The translations under genes and the position numbers were made by a program. Positions 39,259 through 51,889 of a stretch of DNA of 64,000 nt are shown here, piece by piece. Numbering within the stretch: position 1 is the stretch's first letter; each line of letters begins with the position of its first letter. Source of the DNA: Millisia brevis NBRC 105863 (GTDB taxonomy: Bacteria; Actinomycetota; Actinomycetes; Mycobacteriales; Mycobacteriaceae); contig NZ_BCRN01000014.1 in NCBI RefSeq assembly GCF_001552615.1, positions 122,624 to 186,623 of the forward strand. Direction: 5' to 3'. The notes under the pieces were generated by a model. It was not told the DNA's origin. It made no database searches and was given only the letters and a program-made list of their open reading frames with translations.

Positions 39259-41052
39259 TCAGGTCCGGTCGAGGATCACGAAGGAGTGGCCCGGCACGGC
39301 GGTCACGGTATCGGTCGTCTCCGGCTGATCCCAGAACAGCACCGGCGTACCGCCGTAGGGCACCTCGACCGGGTCCGCCGACAGATTGCAGACCAGCGTC
39401 AGCGCGCCGCGCTCGACCGCGATCCAGGAACTCTCGTCGTGCGCGACCCGCACCGACCGCAGCCGCGGATCGGTGATCTCCGGGCGGGAGCGCCGCAGCG
39501 CCAACAGATCCCGGTAACTGTCGAGGGTCCGCTTGAACGGTGGCCGGCCCGGCTGGGTCCAGTCGAGATGCGACCGGGCGAAGGTCTCCGGGTCCTGCGG
39601 ATCGGGCACATCCTCGGTGGCCCAGCCGTGTTCGGCGAACTCGGCGCGCCGCCCGTTCGCGGTCGCCTCGCCGAGCTCCGGTTCGGGATGCGAGGTGAAG
39701 AACTGGAACGGGGTGGTGGTGCCCCACTCCTCGCCCATGAAGATCATCGGGGTGTACGCGGAGAATGCCACCAGCGCCGCCTTGATCATCAACTGACCGG
39801 GGGACAGGTAGGCGGCGGGGCGGTCGCCGATCGCCCGATTGCCCACCTGGTCGTGGGTGGTCGTATAGGCGACCAGCGCGCTGCCGGGAACGGTGTCGAT
39901 GTCGAGGCGCCGGCCGTGAAGGCGCCCGCGGAACGACGAATAGGTCCCCGCGTGGAAGAAGCCGCGGGTCAGCACGGTCGCCAGGGTGCTCAGTGCCCCG
40001 AAATCGCCGTAATAGCCCTGCCGTTCGCCGGACACCGCGGTGTGGATCGCGTGGTGGACGTCGTCGTCCCATTGGCCGGTCAGCCCGTAGCCGCCCGCCG
40101 CGCGCGGGGTGATCAACCGCGGGTCGTTGAGGTCGCTTTCGGCGATCAGGCTCAGCGGCCGCCCGAGATGCGCCGACAACCGTTCGGTCTCGATCGCGAG
40201 TTCCTCGAGGATATGCGTCGCGCGGGAGTCGATCAGTGCGTGCACCGCGTCGAGGCGCAGCCCGTCGATGTGGAACTCGTCGAACCACCGCAGTGCGTTG
40301 TCGAGGATGTACCGGCGGACGGTATCGCTGTTCGGTCCGTCGAGGTTGATCGTCGGGCCCCACGGATTGGCCGCTGCCGCACGGGTATACGGGCCGAACC
40401 GATCGAGGTAGTTGCCCGACGGACCCAGGTGGTTGTAGACCGCGTCGAGCACGACGGCCAGGCCCGCGCGGTGGCAGCCGTCGACGAAGCGCTGCAGTCC
40501 GGCCGGGCCGCCGTAGCTCTCCTGGACCGCGTACCACAGCACGCCGTCGTAGCCCCAGTTGTGCACCCCGTTGAACGCGTTGACCGGCATGATCTCGACG
40601 TGGGTGACGCCGAGATCGATCAGGTGGTCGAGGCATTCGAGCGCCGCGTCGAAGGTACCCGCCGGAGTGAAGGTCCCGATGTGCAGTTCGTAGAGCACGC
40701 CGCCGGCGAGCTGTCGGCCGGTCCAGGCCCGGTCGGTCCAGGCGAAGGTGCGCGGGTCGTAGACCGCCGACGGTTCGTGCACCCCGCCCGGCTGACGCGG
40801 GGAGCGCGGATCGGGCAGAACCGTCGGGTCGTCGTCGAGCAGGAAGCCGTAGCGGGCACCGGCGGCGGCCGGAGCGGTCAGCGTCCACCAGCCGTCGGCG
40901 GCCGGGCGCATCGGCAGGACTGCGCCGTTCAGGTGCAGCGCGACCGACTCCGGCCGCGGTGCCCACACCGCGAAGTCGACCGTTTCGGTGATCGCCGGGG
41001 ACGGCTGGGAGGCGGTCGGGGCGGCTTCGGTCACGGGGTAAGACTCCGTCAC
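39259..41052 (-). CDS. treZ: Malto-oligosyltrehalose trehalohydrolase TreZ
   Basis: 597 residues from GTG 41052, whose bases overlap the treY stop (GTGA). TreZ cuts the trehalose unit from the end of malto-oligosyltrehalose. Motifs are YELHIGTFTPAGTFDAA (about 113-129), DAVYNHLGPSGNY (about 183-195), the nucleophile in GLRLDAVHALID (about 247-258), ESDLNDPRL (about 282) and HDQVGNR (about 394). An N-terminal CBM48-like domain precedes the barrel. It is last in the treX-treY-treZ operon. Confidence 0.95.
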   Translation of the reverse strand: MTESYPVTEAAPTASQPSPAITETVDFAVWAPRPESVALHLNGAVLPMRPAADGWWTLTAPAAAGARYGFLLDDDPTVLPDPRSPRQPGGVHEPSAVYDPRTFAWTDRAWTGRQLAGGVLYELHIGTFTPAGTFDAALECLDHLIDLGVTHVEIMPVNAFNGVHNWGYDGVLWYAVQESYGGPAGLQRFVDGCHRAGLAVVLDAVYNHLGPSGNYLDRFGPYTRAAAANPWGPTINLDGPNSDTVRRYILDNALRWFDEFHIDGLRLDAVHALIDSRATHILEELAIETERLSAHLGRPLSLIAESDLNDPRLITPRAAGGYGLTGQWDDDVHHAIHTAVSGERQGYYGDFGALSTLATVLTRGFFHAGTYSSFRGRLHGRRLDIDTVPGSALVAYTTTHDQVGNRAIGDRPAAYLSPGQLMIKAALVAFSAYTPMIFMGEEWGTTTPFQFFTSHPEPELGEATANGRRAEFAEHGWATEDVPDPQDPETFARSHLDWTQPGRPPFKRTLDSYRDLLALRRSRPEITDPRLRSVRVAHDESSWIAVERGALTLVCNLSADPVEVPYGGTPVLFWDQPETTDTVTAVPGHSFVILDRT

Positions 41053-43426
41053 TGCTGGGGGGCGGGGGACGACGAGCGGGTCAGGACCACCACCGGCAGG
41101 TGGGTGAACAGGTCGGTCGCGGACACCGATCCGGTCAGGGTGCGCCCGGTCAGCGCGTCGACCCATTCGCCGTCCGGCAACGGCAAGGTGGTGCCGGCGC
41201 GCAGATCGTCGGTGAAGGTGACCGTCAACCGGGTGGTGGCGACCACGACGCTCGGTTCGTCGCCCCGATCGGCGCGGGCGAAGGCGAACAGATGGTCCGC
41301 GCCGATGCCGATCGGCCGCAACGGCCGGTAATCGCCACCGACCATGGCATTCGGGTGGTCGCGCCGCACCCGTAGCGACCGCGAGACCACCCACAGCTTG
41401 GTGGCGTCCGCGGTCGGCTCGTCCGGTGGGAGCGTCGCACCGGCCATCGCGCCGAGCAATTCCTGGCGGTAGGCGAAGTCGACCGGGCGGCGGTTGTCCG
41501 GGTCGACCAGCGAGTCGTCCCAGACCTCGGTGCCCTGGTAGGTATCGGGGACCCCGGGTCCGAGCAGTCCGATCACGGTGCGGGCCAGGGCATCCGCGGC
41601 AGCGTGCGGTGCGACGTCGGTCAGCAGGTCGGTGATCTCCGCGGCGACCGGCCCGTCGATCACCGCGTCCAACCAGGTCTGCACGGCCTCCTCGAACGCC
41701 TCGTCCGGCTCGTTCCAGGAGGTGCGCAGACCGGCCTCACGGATCGCCTTGAGCGCGTACGCCCGCACGCGGGCGCGGATCTCCCCGGTGACCTCGCCGT
41801 CCGCGGGCCAGACCCCGAAGAGGTTCTGCCACAGGAACAGCCCCGTGCGCGCGTCCGGGCTCGGCGCGAGCTCCTCCCACTGCGCCACCGCGCGCGCCCA
41901 ACGGGCGGCGACCTGGGAGAGCACCGCGATGCGGGTGCGCACATCGGCGCTGCGCTTGGTGTCGTGGGTGCTCGCGGCCGACATCGTCGCCGGCCATTCC
42001 CGGGCCCACCGCTCGAGGCGGGTATGCGCGACCGCCGGCGCCACCGCGAACAGGTCCGGCTCGCCGCCGACCTCCTGCAGGGCGACCAGCCGCGAGGTGC
42101 GGTAGAAGAGGCGATCCTCGACCGCCTTGGCGGTGGCCGCCCCGGTGAGTTGTTGCAACCGCAGCGCGGCGGCGCGGTTGCGGCCCAACGCCGCGCTCAG
42201 CGCGACCGCGATGTCCTCGCCGGGTCCGCCGGGCAGCCCGGCGACCGCTTCGATCGCCTCGGACAGCAGCAGCGAGGTGGTGCGATAGTCGCTGCGGTAG
42301 ACCGGGATCCGGGCGATCACCTCGACGATCATCGCGGCGAGGGTGCGCGGGTCGTCGTCCGGTCCGGCGAGCGCGCGCACCAGGCGATGCAGCTCGGGGA
42401 CCAGCTGCTCGGTGACCACCCAGCGCTTGAGCTCGAGGGTGCGGGCGTGCAGCCAGTCGGCGTCACCCGGCTCGCCGGTGCGGGCTGCGCCCAATTCGGT
42501 CAGCGCGTCGCGGCCGGTCGGATCGACGAAGAGCCGGTCGATCACCGCGAGGATGTCGTATCCGGTGGTGCCCTCGACCGGCAGGATCGGATCGAGCGAT
42601 TCGTCGTAGGCGAGGATCTTCTCGATCACCACCCAGGCGTCCGGGCCGATCAATTCCCGCAGCCGCCACAGATAGTCGGTCGGGTCGGCCAGGCCGTCCG
42701 GGTGATCGATGCGCAGGCCGTCGACGAGATCCTCGGTGAACCAGGAACCGATCTGATCGTGGGTATCGGCGAAGACCTCCGGCACCTCCTGGCGGATCGC
42801 GGCCAGACCGGTGACGGTGAAGAAGCGCCGATACCCGAGCACATCGGAGCGCCAGTCGACCAGGCGGTAATGCTGCTGATCGTGGACCTCGGTCGGCGTG
42901 ACCACCGCCGGGTCGAGGTCGGGGCGCACCGGAAGCACCGTGTCGTAGTAGCGCAACACCCGTTCGCCGTCGACGACGTCGAGCCGCAGTTGGTCGAGAT
43001 CCTCCGCGCTGCCGAGGATCGGCAGCACCACTCGACCCTCGTAGCCGGGGACCGACCAGTCGATGTCGTACCAGTCGGCGTGCTCGGCGGTCGGCCCGTG
43101 CCGCAACACATCCCACCAGGATCGGTTGAGATCCGGCCGCTCGACGCCCATGTGGTTGGGCACGATGTCGACCACCAGGCCCATATCGCGCTCGCGGGCC
43201 GCCGCGGACAGGGCCTCGAGCCCCGCCCGTCCGCCCAGACCCGCCGAGACGGTCGTCGGGTCGATCACGTCGTAGCCGTGCATCGAGCCCGGCACCGCGG
43301 TCAGGATCGGCGAGAGATAGAGATGCGAGATCCCGAGATCGTGCAGATATCCGACCACTTTGCGGGCATCGTCGAATGTGAAGGCGTCCGGGCGCATCTG
43401 CAGCCGATAGGTGGCCGTCACCGGGA

Positions 43427-43430
<4 letters not shown>
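41049..43430 (-). CDS. treY: Malto-oligosyltrehalose synthase TreY
   Basis: 793 residues from ATG 43430, which overlaps the treX stop by 4 bp (ATGA). TreY isomerises the last alpha-1,4 bond of a glucan to alpha-1,1, making a trehalosyl end. Recognisable parts are ATYRLQMRPDAFTFDDARKV (5-24), DIVPNHMGVERPDLNRSWWD (about 89-108), GLRIDHPDGLADP (about 235-247) and SASTHDTKRSADVRTRI (about 485-501). It sits between treX and treZ, the classical order. Confidence 0.95.
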
Positions 43431-46639
<3,209 letters not shown>

Positions 46640-46711
46640 GATCGTTCACCCTAGTGGTTTTCCGGGTGCGGTACTGCCCGACGGCAGGGTGTCGGATAGG
46701 TGAACCTGACG

Positions 46712-46777
46712 GAATCCAACCGGTCGATCGACCGAATCCGGCCGGTGGATCGACCGAATCCGATCGGTCGATCGGGA
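46712..46777. repeat. Three 22-bp repeats upstream of bioA
   Basis: Units 46712-46733, 46734-46755 and 46756-46777 each begin GAATCC and carry CGGTSGATCG. The first holds the exact 14-bp palindrome CGGTCGATCGACCG. They lie just before the -10-like TACTGT (46785-46790) of bioA. The same gap also has GTTCACC at 46644-46650 and its complement GGTGAAC at 46699-46705. Confidence 0.85.
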
Positions 46778-46797
46778 CGGCCGCTACTGTCGGGCCG

Positions 46798-48078
46798 GTG
46801 ATTCCCGCTCGGGTCGCGATCGATGTCGCGGCGATCGATTCCGCCCATATCTGGCACCCCTACGGAGCCTTCCCCGCGGTCATGCCGCCGCTGGAGGTGT
46901 CCGCCGCGTCGGGAGTTCGCCTCTGTCTCGCCGACGGTCGCACGCCGATCGACGGGATGAGCTCCTGGTGGGCGGCGATTCACGGCTACGGCCACCCGAT
47001 GCTCGACGCCGCGGTGCGCACCCAACTCGACGCGATGAGCCACGTGATGTTCGGCGGGTTGACCCACCGACCGGCCGCCGAGCTGGCCGCGCGCCTGGTC
47101 GAGCTGACCCCCGAGGGCCTCGACCGGGTCTTCTTCTGCGACTCCGGATCGGTATCGGTCGAGGTCGCGGCCAAGATGGCGCTGCAATACTGGCGCGCCC
47201 TCGACCGCCCGGAGAAGTCGCTGCTGGCCACCTGGCGCGGCGGCTACCACGGCGACACCTTCGAGGCGATGAGCGTCTGCGACCCCGATGGCGGCATGCA
47301 CACGCTGTGGACCGACGTGCTGCGCCCCCAACTCTTTGTCGACGCACCGCCCTCCGAGTACCGCGACGAGTACGTCCGGATCTGGACCGAACTGCTCGAC
47401 CGGAACGCCGACCGGATGGCCGCGATCGTGGTCGAACCGGTGGTCCAGGGCGCCGGCGGGATGCGCTTCCACGACCCGCGCTACCTCGCCGACCTGCGGC
47501 GCCTCTGTGACGAACGGGACGTGCTGCTGATCTTCGACGAGATCGCCACCGGATTCGGACGCACCGGCGAGTTGTTCGCCGCCGATCACGCCGGGGTCGC
47601 CCCGGACATCATGTGCGTCGGCAAGGCGCTGACCGGCGGATACCTGACCCTCGCGGCCACCCTGTGCAGCGGCACGGTCGCCGAGACCATCAGCGCCGGT
47701 TCGGCCGGCGGCCTGATGCACGGCCCGACCTTCATGGGCAACCCGCTCGCCTGCGCGGTCGCGGTCGCCTCGATCGATCTGCTGCTCTCGCGGGACTGGC
47801 GCGGCGAGGTCGACGGGATCGAAGCCGGCTTGCGTGCCGGGCTGGCGTCCGCGGTCGAGGTCGCCGGGGTCGCCGAGGTGCGCACCCGCGGCGCGATCGG
47901 GGTGATCGAACTCGACCACCCGGTCGACGTCGCTGCGGCCACCGCCGCGGCCCTCGATCGCGGGGTCTGGCTGCGGCCGTTCCGCAATCTGATCTACGCG
48001 ATGCCGCCGTTCGTCTGTACCGAGGAGGAGGTCGCGACGATCGCGGCGGCGATGGTGGCGGCCGCCCGCGTCGGCTGA
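46798..48078 (+). CDS. bioA: Adenosylmethionine-8-amino-7-oxononanoate aminotransferase
   Basis: 426 residues from GTG 46798, seven bases after TACTGT, so probably leaderless. It transfers the amino group of S-adenosylmethionine to KAPA to give DAPA in biotin synthesis. Motifs: IWHPYGAF (about 18-25), [13 protein letters not shown] (about 57-69), the tyrosine region [20 protein letters not shown] (about 143-162), [15 protein letters not shown] (about 247-261) and the PLP lysine in [16 protein letters not shown] (about 277). Upstream triple repeats may be an operator. The divergent gene is treX. Confidence 0.96.
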   Translation: MIPARVAIDVAAIDSAHIWHPYGAFPAVMPPLEVSAASGVRLCLADGRTPIDGMSSWWAAIHGYGHPMLDAAVRTQLDAMSHVMFGGLTHRPAAELAARLVELTPEGLDRVFFCDSGSVSVEVAAKMALQYWRALDRPEKSLLATWRGGYHGDTFEAMSVCDPDGGMHTLWTDVLRPQLFVDAPPSEYRDEYVRIWTELLDRNADRMAAIVVEPVVQGAGGMRFHDPRYLADLRRLCDERDVLLIFDEIATGFGRTGELFAADHAGVAPDIMCVGKALTGGYLTLAATLCSGTVAETISAGSAGGLMHGPTFMGNPLACAVAVASIDLLLSRDWRGEVDGIEAGLRAGLASAVEVAGVAEVRTRGAIGVIELDHPVDVAAATAAALDRGVWLRPFRNLIYAMPPFVCTEEEVATIAAAMVAAARVG

Positions 48079-48093
48079 CCGTTGACCGTGCGG

Positions 48094-48109
48094 CGTTCCC
48101 GTGGGAACG
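48094..48109. promoter_or_regulatory. 16-bp palindrome CGTTCCCGTGGGAACG after bioA
   Basis: Perfect palindrome in the 75-bp gap between bioA and bioF, 15 bp after the bioA stop. It may be an operator or a weak terminator; the two-base centre makes a hairpin unlikely. Confidence 0.45.
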
Positions 48110-48117
48110 ATGGCCCG

Positions 48118-48134
48118 CTTGAACAGTGTTCAAG
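48118..48134. promoter_or_regulatory. BioQ-like operator CTTGAACAGTGTTCAAG before bioF
   Basis: A perfect 17-bp palindrome with core TGAAC-AGT-GTTCA. From memory the TetR repressor BioQ of corynebacteria and mycobacteria binds TGAAC-N3-GTTAC-like sites ahead of biotin genes. It ends 7 bp before the -10-like TAGTCT (48142-48147) of bioF, the right place to block transcription. Confidence 0.65.
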
Positions 48135-48153
48135 TCGGTCGTAGTCTGACCCG

Positions 48154-49335
48154 GTGACCCGCGATATCACTCCCGCCGCCGACCCGTCAGCCGCCCGCGG
48201 CCTGTCCTGGCTGGAGGGAGCGGCTCGCGCGCGGTTGGCGGCGGGCCTGCACCGGACGTTGCGACCCCGCAGGTCACTCGACCGGACGATCGACGTCGCC
48301 TCCAACGACTACCTGGGCCTGTCCACCGATCCCCGGGTCACCCGGGCCGCGGCGGACGCCGCGCTGCGCTGGGGTGCGGGCTCGACCGGATCGCGCCTGG
48401 TCACCGGCACGACGGAGGAGCATCAGGCGCTCGAGGAGGAACTCGCCGACTTCGTCGGAGCGCCCGCCGCCCTCGTCTTCGCCAGCGGATACGCCGCCAA
48501 CCTCGCGGTGCTGAGCGCCCTGGGCGGCTCGGGGTCGCTGATCGTCTCCGACCGCGCGTCCCACGCCTCGATCGTCGACGGCTGTCGGCTCTCCCGGGCG
48601 CGGGTCGTGGTGACCGAGCACTCCGATGTCGACGCCGTCGATGCGGCATTGGCCGCCCGCGACGAGGATCGGGCCCTCGTGGTCACCGACTCGGTGTTCA
48701 GCGCCGACGGTGATCTGGCCCCGCTCGCACGGCTCTACGAGGTGACCCGCCGGCGCGGCGCGGTCCTGGTGGTCGACGAGGCGCACGGCATCGGGGTGCG
48801 CGGCCGCGGCGGGCGCGGGCTGGTCGAGGAGGTGGGCCTGGCCGGCGCTCCCGACCTGGTGGTCACCGGCACCCTGTCCAAGGCGTTGGGCTCCCAGGGG
48901 GGAGTGGTCTTCGGCTCGGCCGCGGTCCGCGAGCACCTGATCGACACCGCGCGCACCTTCATCTTCGACACCGGCCTGGCGCCTTCTGCGGTTGCGGCGG
49001 CACGTGCGGCATTGACGATTCTGCGCGCCGAGCCGAGCCTGGCCGATCGGGTGCTCGACCGGGCGGCGCGGCTGGCCGCCTCCGCCGGGGTACCCGCCCC
49101 GCCGTCCGCGGTGGTGTCGGTGGTGCTCGGCGAGGCCGACGCCGCGGTGGCCGCCGCGGCCCGGTGCGCCGAACACGGCGTGCGGGTCGGCTGCTTCCGC
49201 CCGCCGTCGGTGCCGGTCGGAACCGCCCGGCTGCGGTTGACCGCGCGCGCGGATCTGTCGGCGGGCGATCTGGCGGTCATCGACGGGGTCCTCGCGGAGG
49301 TTCTCGTCGGGCGCCGGACGGTCCCGGTCGGATGA
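48154..49335 (+). CDS. bioF: 8-amino-7-oxononanoate synthase
   Basis: 393 residues from GTG 48154, six bases after TAGTCT (leaderless pattern). It condenses pimeloyl thioester with alanine to KAPA. Motifs: NDYLGLSTDPRV (about 51-62), GAGSTGSRLVTGTTEEHQAL (about 74-93), the aspartate in VVDEAHGIGVRGRGGRGL (about 208-225) and the PLP lysine in TLSKALGSQGG (about 244). The stop overlaps bioD by ATGA. No bioB gene is present in the window. Confidence 0.95.
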   Translation: MTRDITPAADPSAARGLSWLEGAARARLAAGLHRTLRPRRSLDRTIDVASNDYLGLSTDPRVTRAAADAALRWGAGSTGSRLVTGTTEEHQALEEELADFVGAPAALVFASGYAANLAVLSALGGSGSLIVSDRASHASIVDGCRLSRARVVVTEHSDVDAVDAALAARDEDRALVVTDSVFSADGDLAPLARLYEVTRRRGAVLVVDEAHGIGVRGRGGRGLVEEVGLAGAPDLVVTGTLSKALGSQGGVVFGSAAVREHLIDTARTFIFDTGLAPSAVAAARAALTILRAEPSLADRVLDRAARLAASAGVPAPPSAVVSVVLGEADAAVAAAARCAEHGVRVGCFRPPSVPVGTARLRLTARADLSAGDLAVIDGVLAEVLVGRRTVPVG

Positions 49336-50045
49336 GCATCCTCGGGATCACCGGCACCTCCACCGATGTCGGCAAGACGGTGGTCACCGCCGCCCTCGCC
49401 GCCCTCGCCGCTCGCGAAGGCGTCCCCGTCCGGGTATGTAAACCGATTCAGACCGGGGTGCTCCCCGACGAAGCGGGGGACCTGCAACAGATCGGCGCCC
49501 TCTCCGGCTGTCGGGATCTGATCGAGTTCGTCCGCTATCCCGACCCGATGGCCCCACAGGACGCCGCCCGGCGCGTCGGAGCGACCCTGCCCGGTCGTGC
49601 ACAACTGGTCGACCGCATCGCCGCCCTCGATCGCCCCGACACGCTGACCCTGGTCGAGGGCGCCGGCGGGCTGCTGGTGCGTCTGACCGACGACGACGCC
49701 GGCCTGCTCGACCTCGCCGCCGACCTCGGCGCGCCACTGGTGGTGGTCACCACCAGCGCGCTCGGCACGCTCAACCACACCGAGTTGACCACCCGCGTCC
49801 TCGCCGGCGCCGCCGTCGACTGCGCCGGTCTGGTGATCGGTTCCTGGCCCGCGCACCCGACGCCGATCGACCTCGCCAACCGGGAATCCCTGCCCGCGCT
49901 CACCGGAGCGCCGCTGCACGGGGCGATCCCGGCGGGCAGCGGAAACCTGCCCGCGAGCGCCTTTCTCGACGCGATCATCGGGCGGATCGACATCGCCGCG
50001 CTGCTCGCCTCCGCGTTGCTGCGGCGGGACGCCGTCGTCGGCTGA
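49332..50045 (+). CDS. bioD: Dethiobiotin synthetase
   Basis: 237 residues from ATG 49332, overlapping the bioF stop. It closes the ureido ring of dethiobiotin from DAPA using ATP and CO2. Motifs: P-loop GTSTDVGKTVVTAAL (about 8-22), KPIQTG (about 38-43) and VEGAGGLLVRL (about 113-123). The C-terminus GSWP is typical of the family. Confidence 0.95.
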   Translation: MSILGITGTSTDVGKTVVTAALAALAAREGVPVRVCKPIQTGVLPDEAGDLQQIGALSGCRDLIEFVRYPDPMAPQDAARRVGATLPGRAQLVDRIAALDRPDTLTLVEGAGGLLVRLTDDDAGLLDLAADLGAPLVVVTTSALGTLNHTELTTRVLAGAAVDCAGLVIGSWPAHPTPIDLANRESLPALTGAPLHGAIPAGSGNLPASAFLDAIIGRIDIAALLASALLRRDAVVG

Positions 50046-50071
50046 TCGGCCGGCGGTCGTAGGCTGACGCG

Positions 50072-50692
50072 GTGGCGCGGTATCTCGATGTTCATCCGAT
50101 CAACCCCCAGCCGCGGAAGATCGCCGCTGCGGCGCAGATCCTCCGCGACGGTGGGCTGGTGGCCTACCCCACCGACTGCTGCTACGCGATCGGCTCGGCC
50201 CTGGACAACCATTCCGGCAAGGAACGCATCCTGAAGCTGCGCGGTCTCGACGAGCGCCACCACTTCACCCTGGTCTGCCGCGACTTCGCCCAGCTCGGAC
50301 AGTTCGTTCACGTGCGACGGGCGATCTTCCGCGAGGTGCGGGCGGCGACACCCGGCCGCTATACCTTCATCCTGCCCGCCACCAAGGAGGTGCCGCGGCG
50401 GCTGATGCACCCGAAGAAGAAGACCGTCGGCGTGCGCATCCCCGATCACCCGGTCGTCGCGGCGCTGCTCGAGGAGATGGGTGAGCCCATCCTGTCGTCG
50501 ACCCTGCTGCTGCCCGGCGTCGACAAGCCGCCCACCGACGGGTGGACGATCAAAGAGGACCTCGACCACCAGCTCGACGCGGTGATCGACTCCGGTGAAT
50601 GCGGCGCCGATCCCACCACCGTCATCGACTTCTCCAGCGGCCTCGCCGAGGTCGTGCGCGTCGGCGCGGGGGACCCCACCCCCTTCGAATAG
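50072..50692 (+). CDS. YciO-type Sua5/YrdC-family protein
   Basis: 206 residues from GTG 50072, six bases after the -10-like TAGGCT. It carries the YrdC fold: GGLVAYPTDCCYAIG (about 28-42), KLRGLDERHHFTLVCRDF (about 56-73) and the KKKTVGVRIPDHP segment (about 117-129). YrdC/Sua5 makes threonylcarbamoyl-AMP for tRNA t6A, but the shorter YciO branch to which this belongs lacks the C-terminal Sua5 domain and its role is not clear. The main tsaC is usually elsewhere. Last gene before the dehydrogenase operon. Confidence 0.85.
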   Translation: MARYLDVHPINPQPRKIAAAAQILRDGGLVAYPTDCCYAIGSALDNHSGKERILKLRGLDERHHFTLVCRDFAQLGQFVHVRRAIFREVRAATPGRYTFILPATKEVPRRLMHPKKKTVGVRIPDHPVVAALLEEMGEPILSSTLLLPGVDKPPTDGWTIKEDLDHQLDAVIDSGECGADPTTVIDFSSGLAEVVRVGAGDPTPFE

Positions 50693-50753
50693 CCCCGGGG
50701 CAGGGCATTCGGCGCCCTCGGACGCTCCCGTCGGAATCCTCGCAATCGGGACA

Positions 50754-50769
50754 TTGCAATCGGCTGCAA
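50754..50769. promoter_or_regulatory. Inverted repeat TTGCA-N6-TGCAA upstream of the dehydrogenase operon
   Basis: Perfect 5-bp arms in the 208-bp gap before the E1 alpha gene. It is a candidate operator of the downstream AcoR-like regulator. The same TGCAAA/TTTGCA core recurs in the hairpin arms at 55885 and 55950. Confidence 0.4.
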
Positions 50770-50900
50770 CCGTTGTGACCGCTCTCTCATCCGAATTAAC
50801 TGTGTGGTGAGACCGACAACGGCGCTGGTTTCGCCACCTACGCGCGGTCGGGAGGGTCCACCGTCCGGTAGTGGGCGGTGGTGAGGATTCGAGGAGAGCC

Positions 50901-51878
50901 ATGCCCGAAAAGACACTGCCCCTGAACAAATCCCAACTGCTGCAGGCATATCGCAAGATGGCGCAGATCCGTGCATTCGAGGATCGACTGCACGAGGAGA
51001 ACGCCACCGGAGATATCCCCGGCTTCATCCACCTGTACTCCGGCCAGGAAGCCATCGCCGTAGGTGTGTGCGAAAACCTCAACGACGACGATTACATCGG
51101 CTCCACCCACCGCGGACACGGCCACTGCATCGCCAAGGGTTGCGACGTCAAGGGCATGATGGCCGAGATCTTCGGCAAGCAGGACGGCCTCTGTCACGGC
51201 AAGGGCGGCTCGATGCACATCGCCGACCTGTCGGTGGGAATGCTCGGCGCCAACGCGATCGTCGGTGGCGCACCGTCTTTGGCGATCGGTGCCGCGCTCA
51301 GCGCCAAGACCCTCAAGACCGGCGGCGTCGCGGTGGCCTTCACCGGTGACGGCGGCTCCAACCAGGGCACCGTCTTCGAGGCGATGAACATGGCAGTCGT
51401 GCTCGACCTGCCGATCCTGTTCGTCGTCGAGAACAACGGCTTCGGCGAAGCCACCGGCCGCGACTACGCCGTCGGCGCGACCAGCATCGCCGCGCGCTCC
51501 GCCTCCTTCGGTATGCCGGCGACCACGGTGGACGGCACCGACTTCTTCGCCGTCTACGACGCGACCGCCGAGGCCGTCGCCCGCGCCCGCGCCGGAGAGG
51601 GCCCATCGACCATCGAGGCCAACGCCTTCCGCTACCACGGCCACTTCGAGGGTGACGCCCAGCTGTACCGCACCTCCGAGCAGGTCGCGCAGCAGCGTCG
51701 CGACCACGATCCGCTGGTCAACTTCCGGGCCGCGGTCGGAAAGAAGATCTCCGCCAAGGAGTTCGACGCGATCGACGCCGAGACCACCGCGGCCGTCGAC
51801 GAAGCGGTCGCCTTCGCCCGCTCGGCCGCCTATCCGACCCCCGACGCCCTGCTCGCCGACGTCTACGTCTCGTACTGA
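50901..51878 (+). CDS. acoA: Thiamine-dependent dehydrogenase E1 alpha (acetoin/2-oxoacid)
   Basis: 325 residues from ATG 50901 with GAGGAGA ahead of it. The thiamine-diphosphate motif GDGGSNQGT...NNGFG is at about 153-183, and HGKGGSMH (about 100-107) and YRYHGHFEGD (about 243) are typical of E1 alpha. The short length, about 325, and pairing with separate E1 beta, E2 and E3 genes fit acetoin:dichlorophenolindophenol oxidoreductase (AcoA) better than the larger actinobacterial pyruvate or branched-chain E1. The substrate is inferred from the neighbours. The operon reads acoA-acoB-acoC-lpd. Confidence 0.85.
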   Translation: MPEKTLPLNKSQLLQAYRKMAQIRAFEDRLHEENATGDIPGFIHLYSGQEAIAVGVCENLNDDDYIGSTHRGHGHCIAKGCDVKGMMAEIFGKQDGLCHGKGGSMHIADLSVGMLGANAIVGGAPSLAIGAALSAKTLKTGGVAVAFTGDGGSNQGTVFEAMNMAVVLDLPILFVVENNGFGEATGRDYAVGATSIAARSASFGMPATTVDGTDFFAVYDATAEAVARARAGEGPSTIEANAFRYHGHFEGDAQLYRTSEQVAQQRRDHDPLVNFRAAVGKKISAKEFDAIDAETTAAVDEAVAFARSAAYPTPDALLADVYVSY

Positions 51879-51889
51879 GGAGAACTCCA

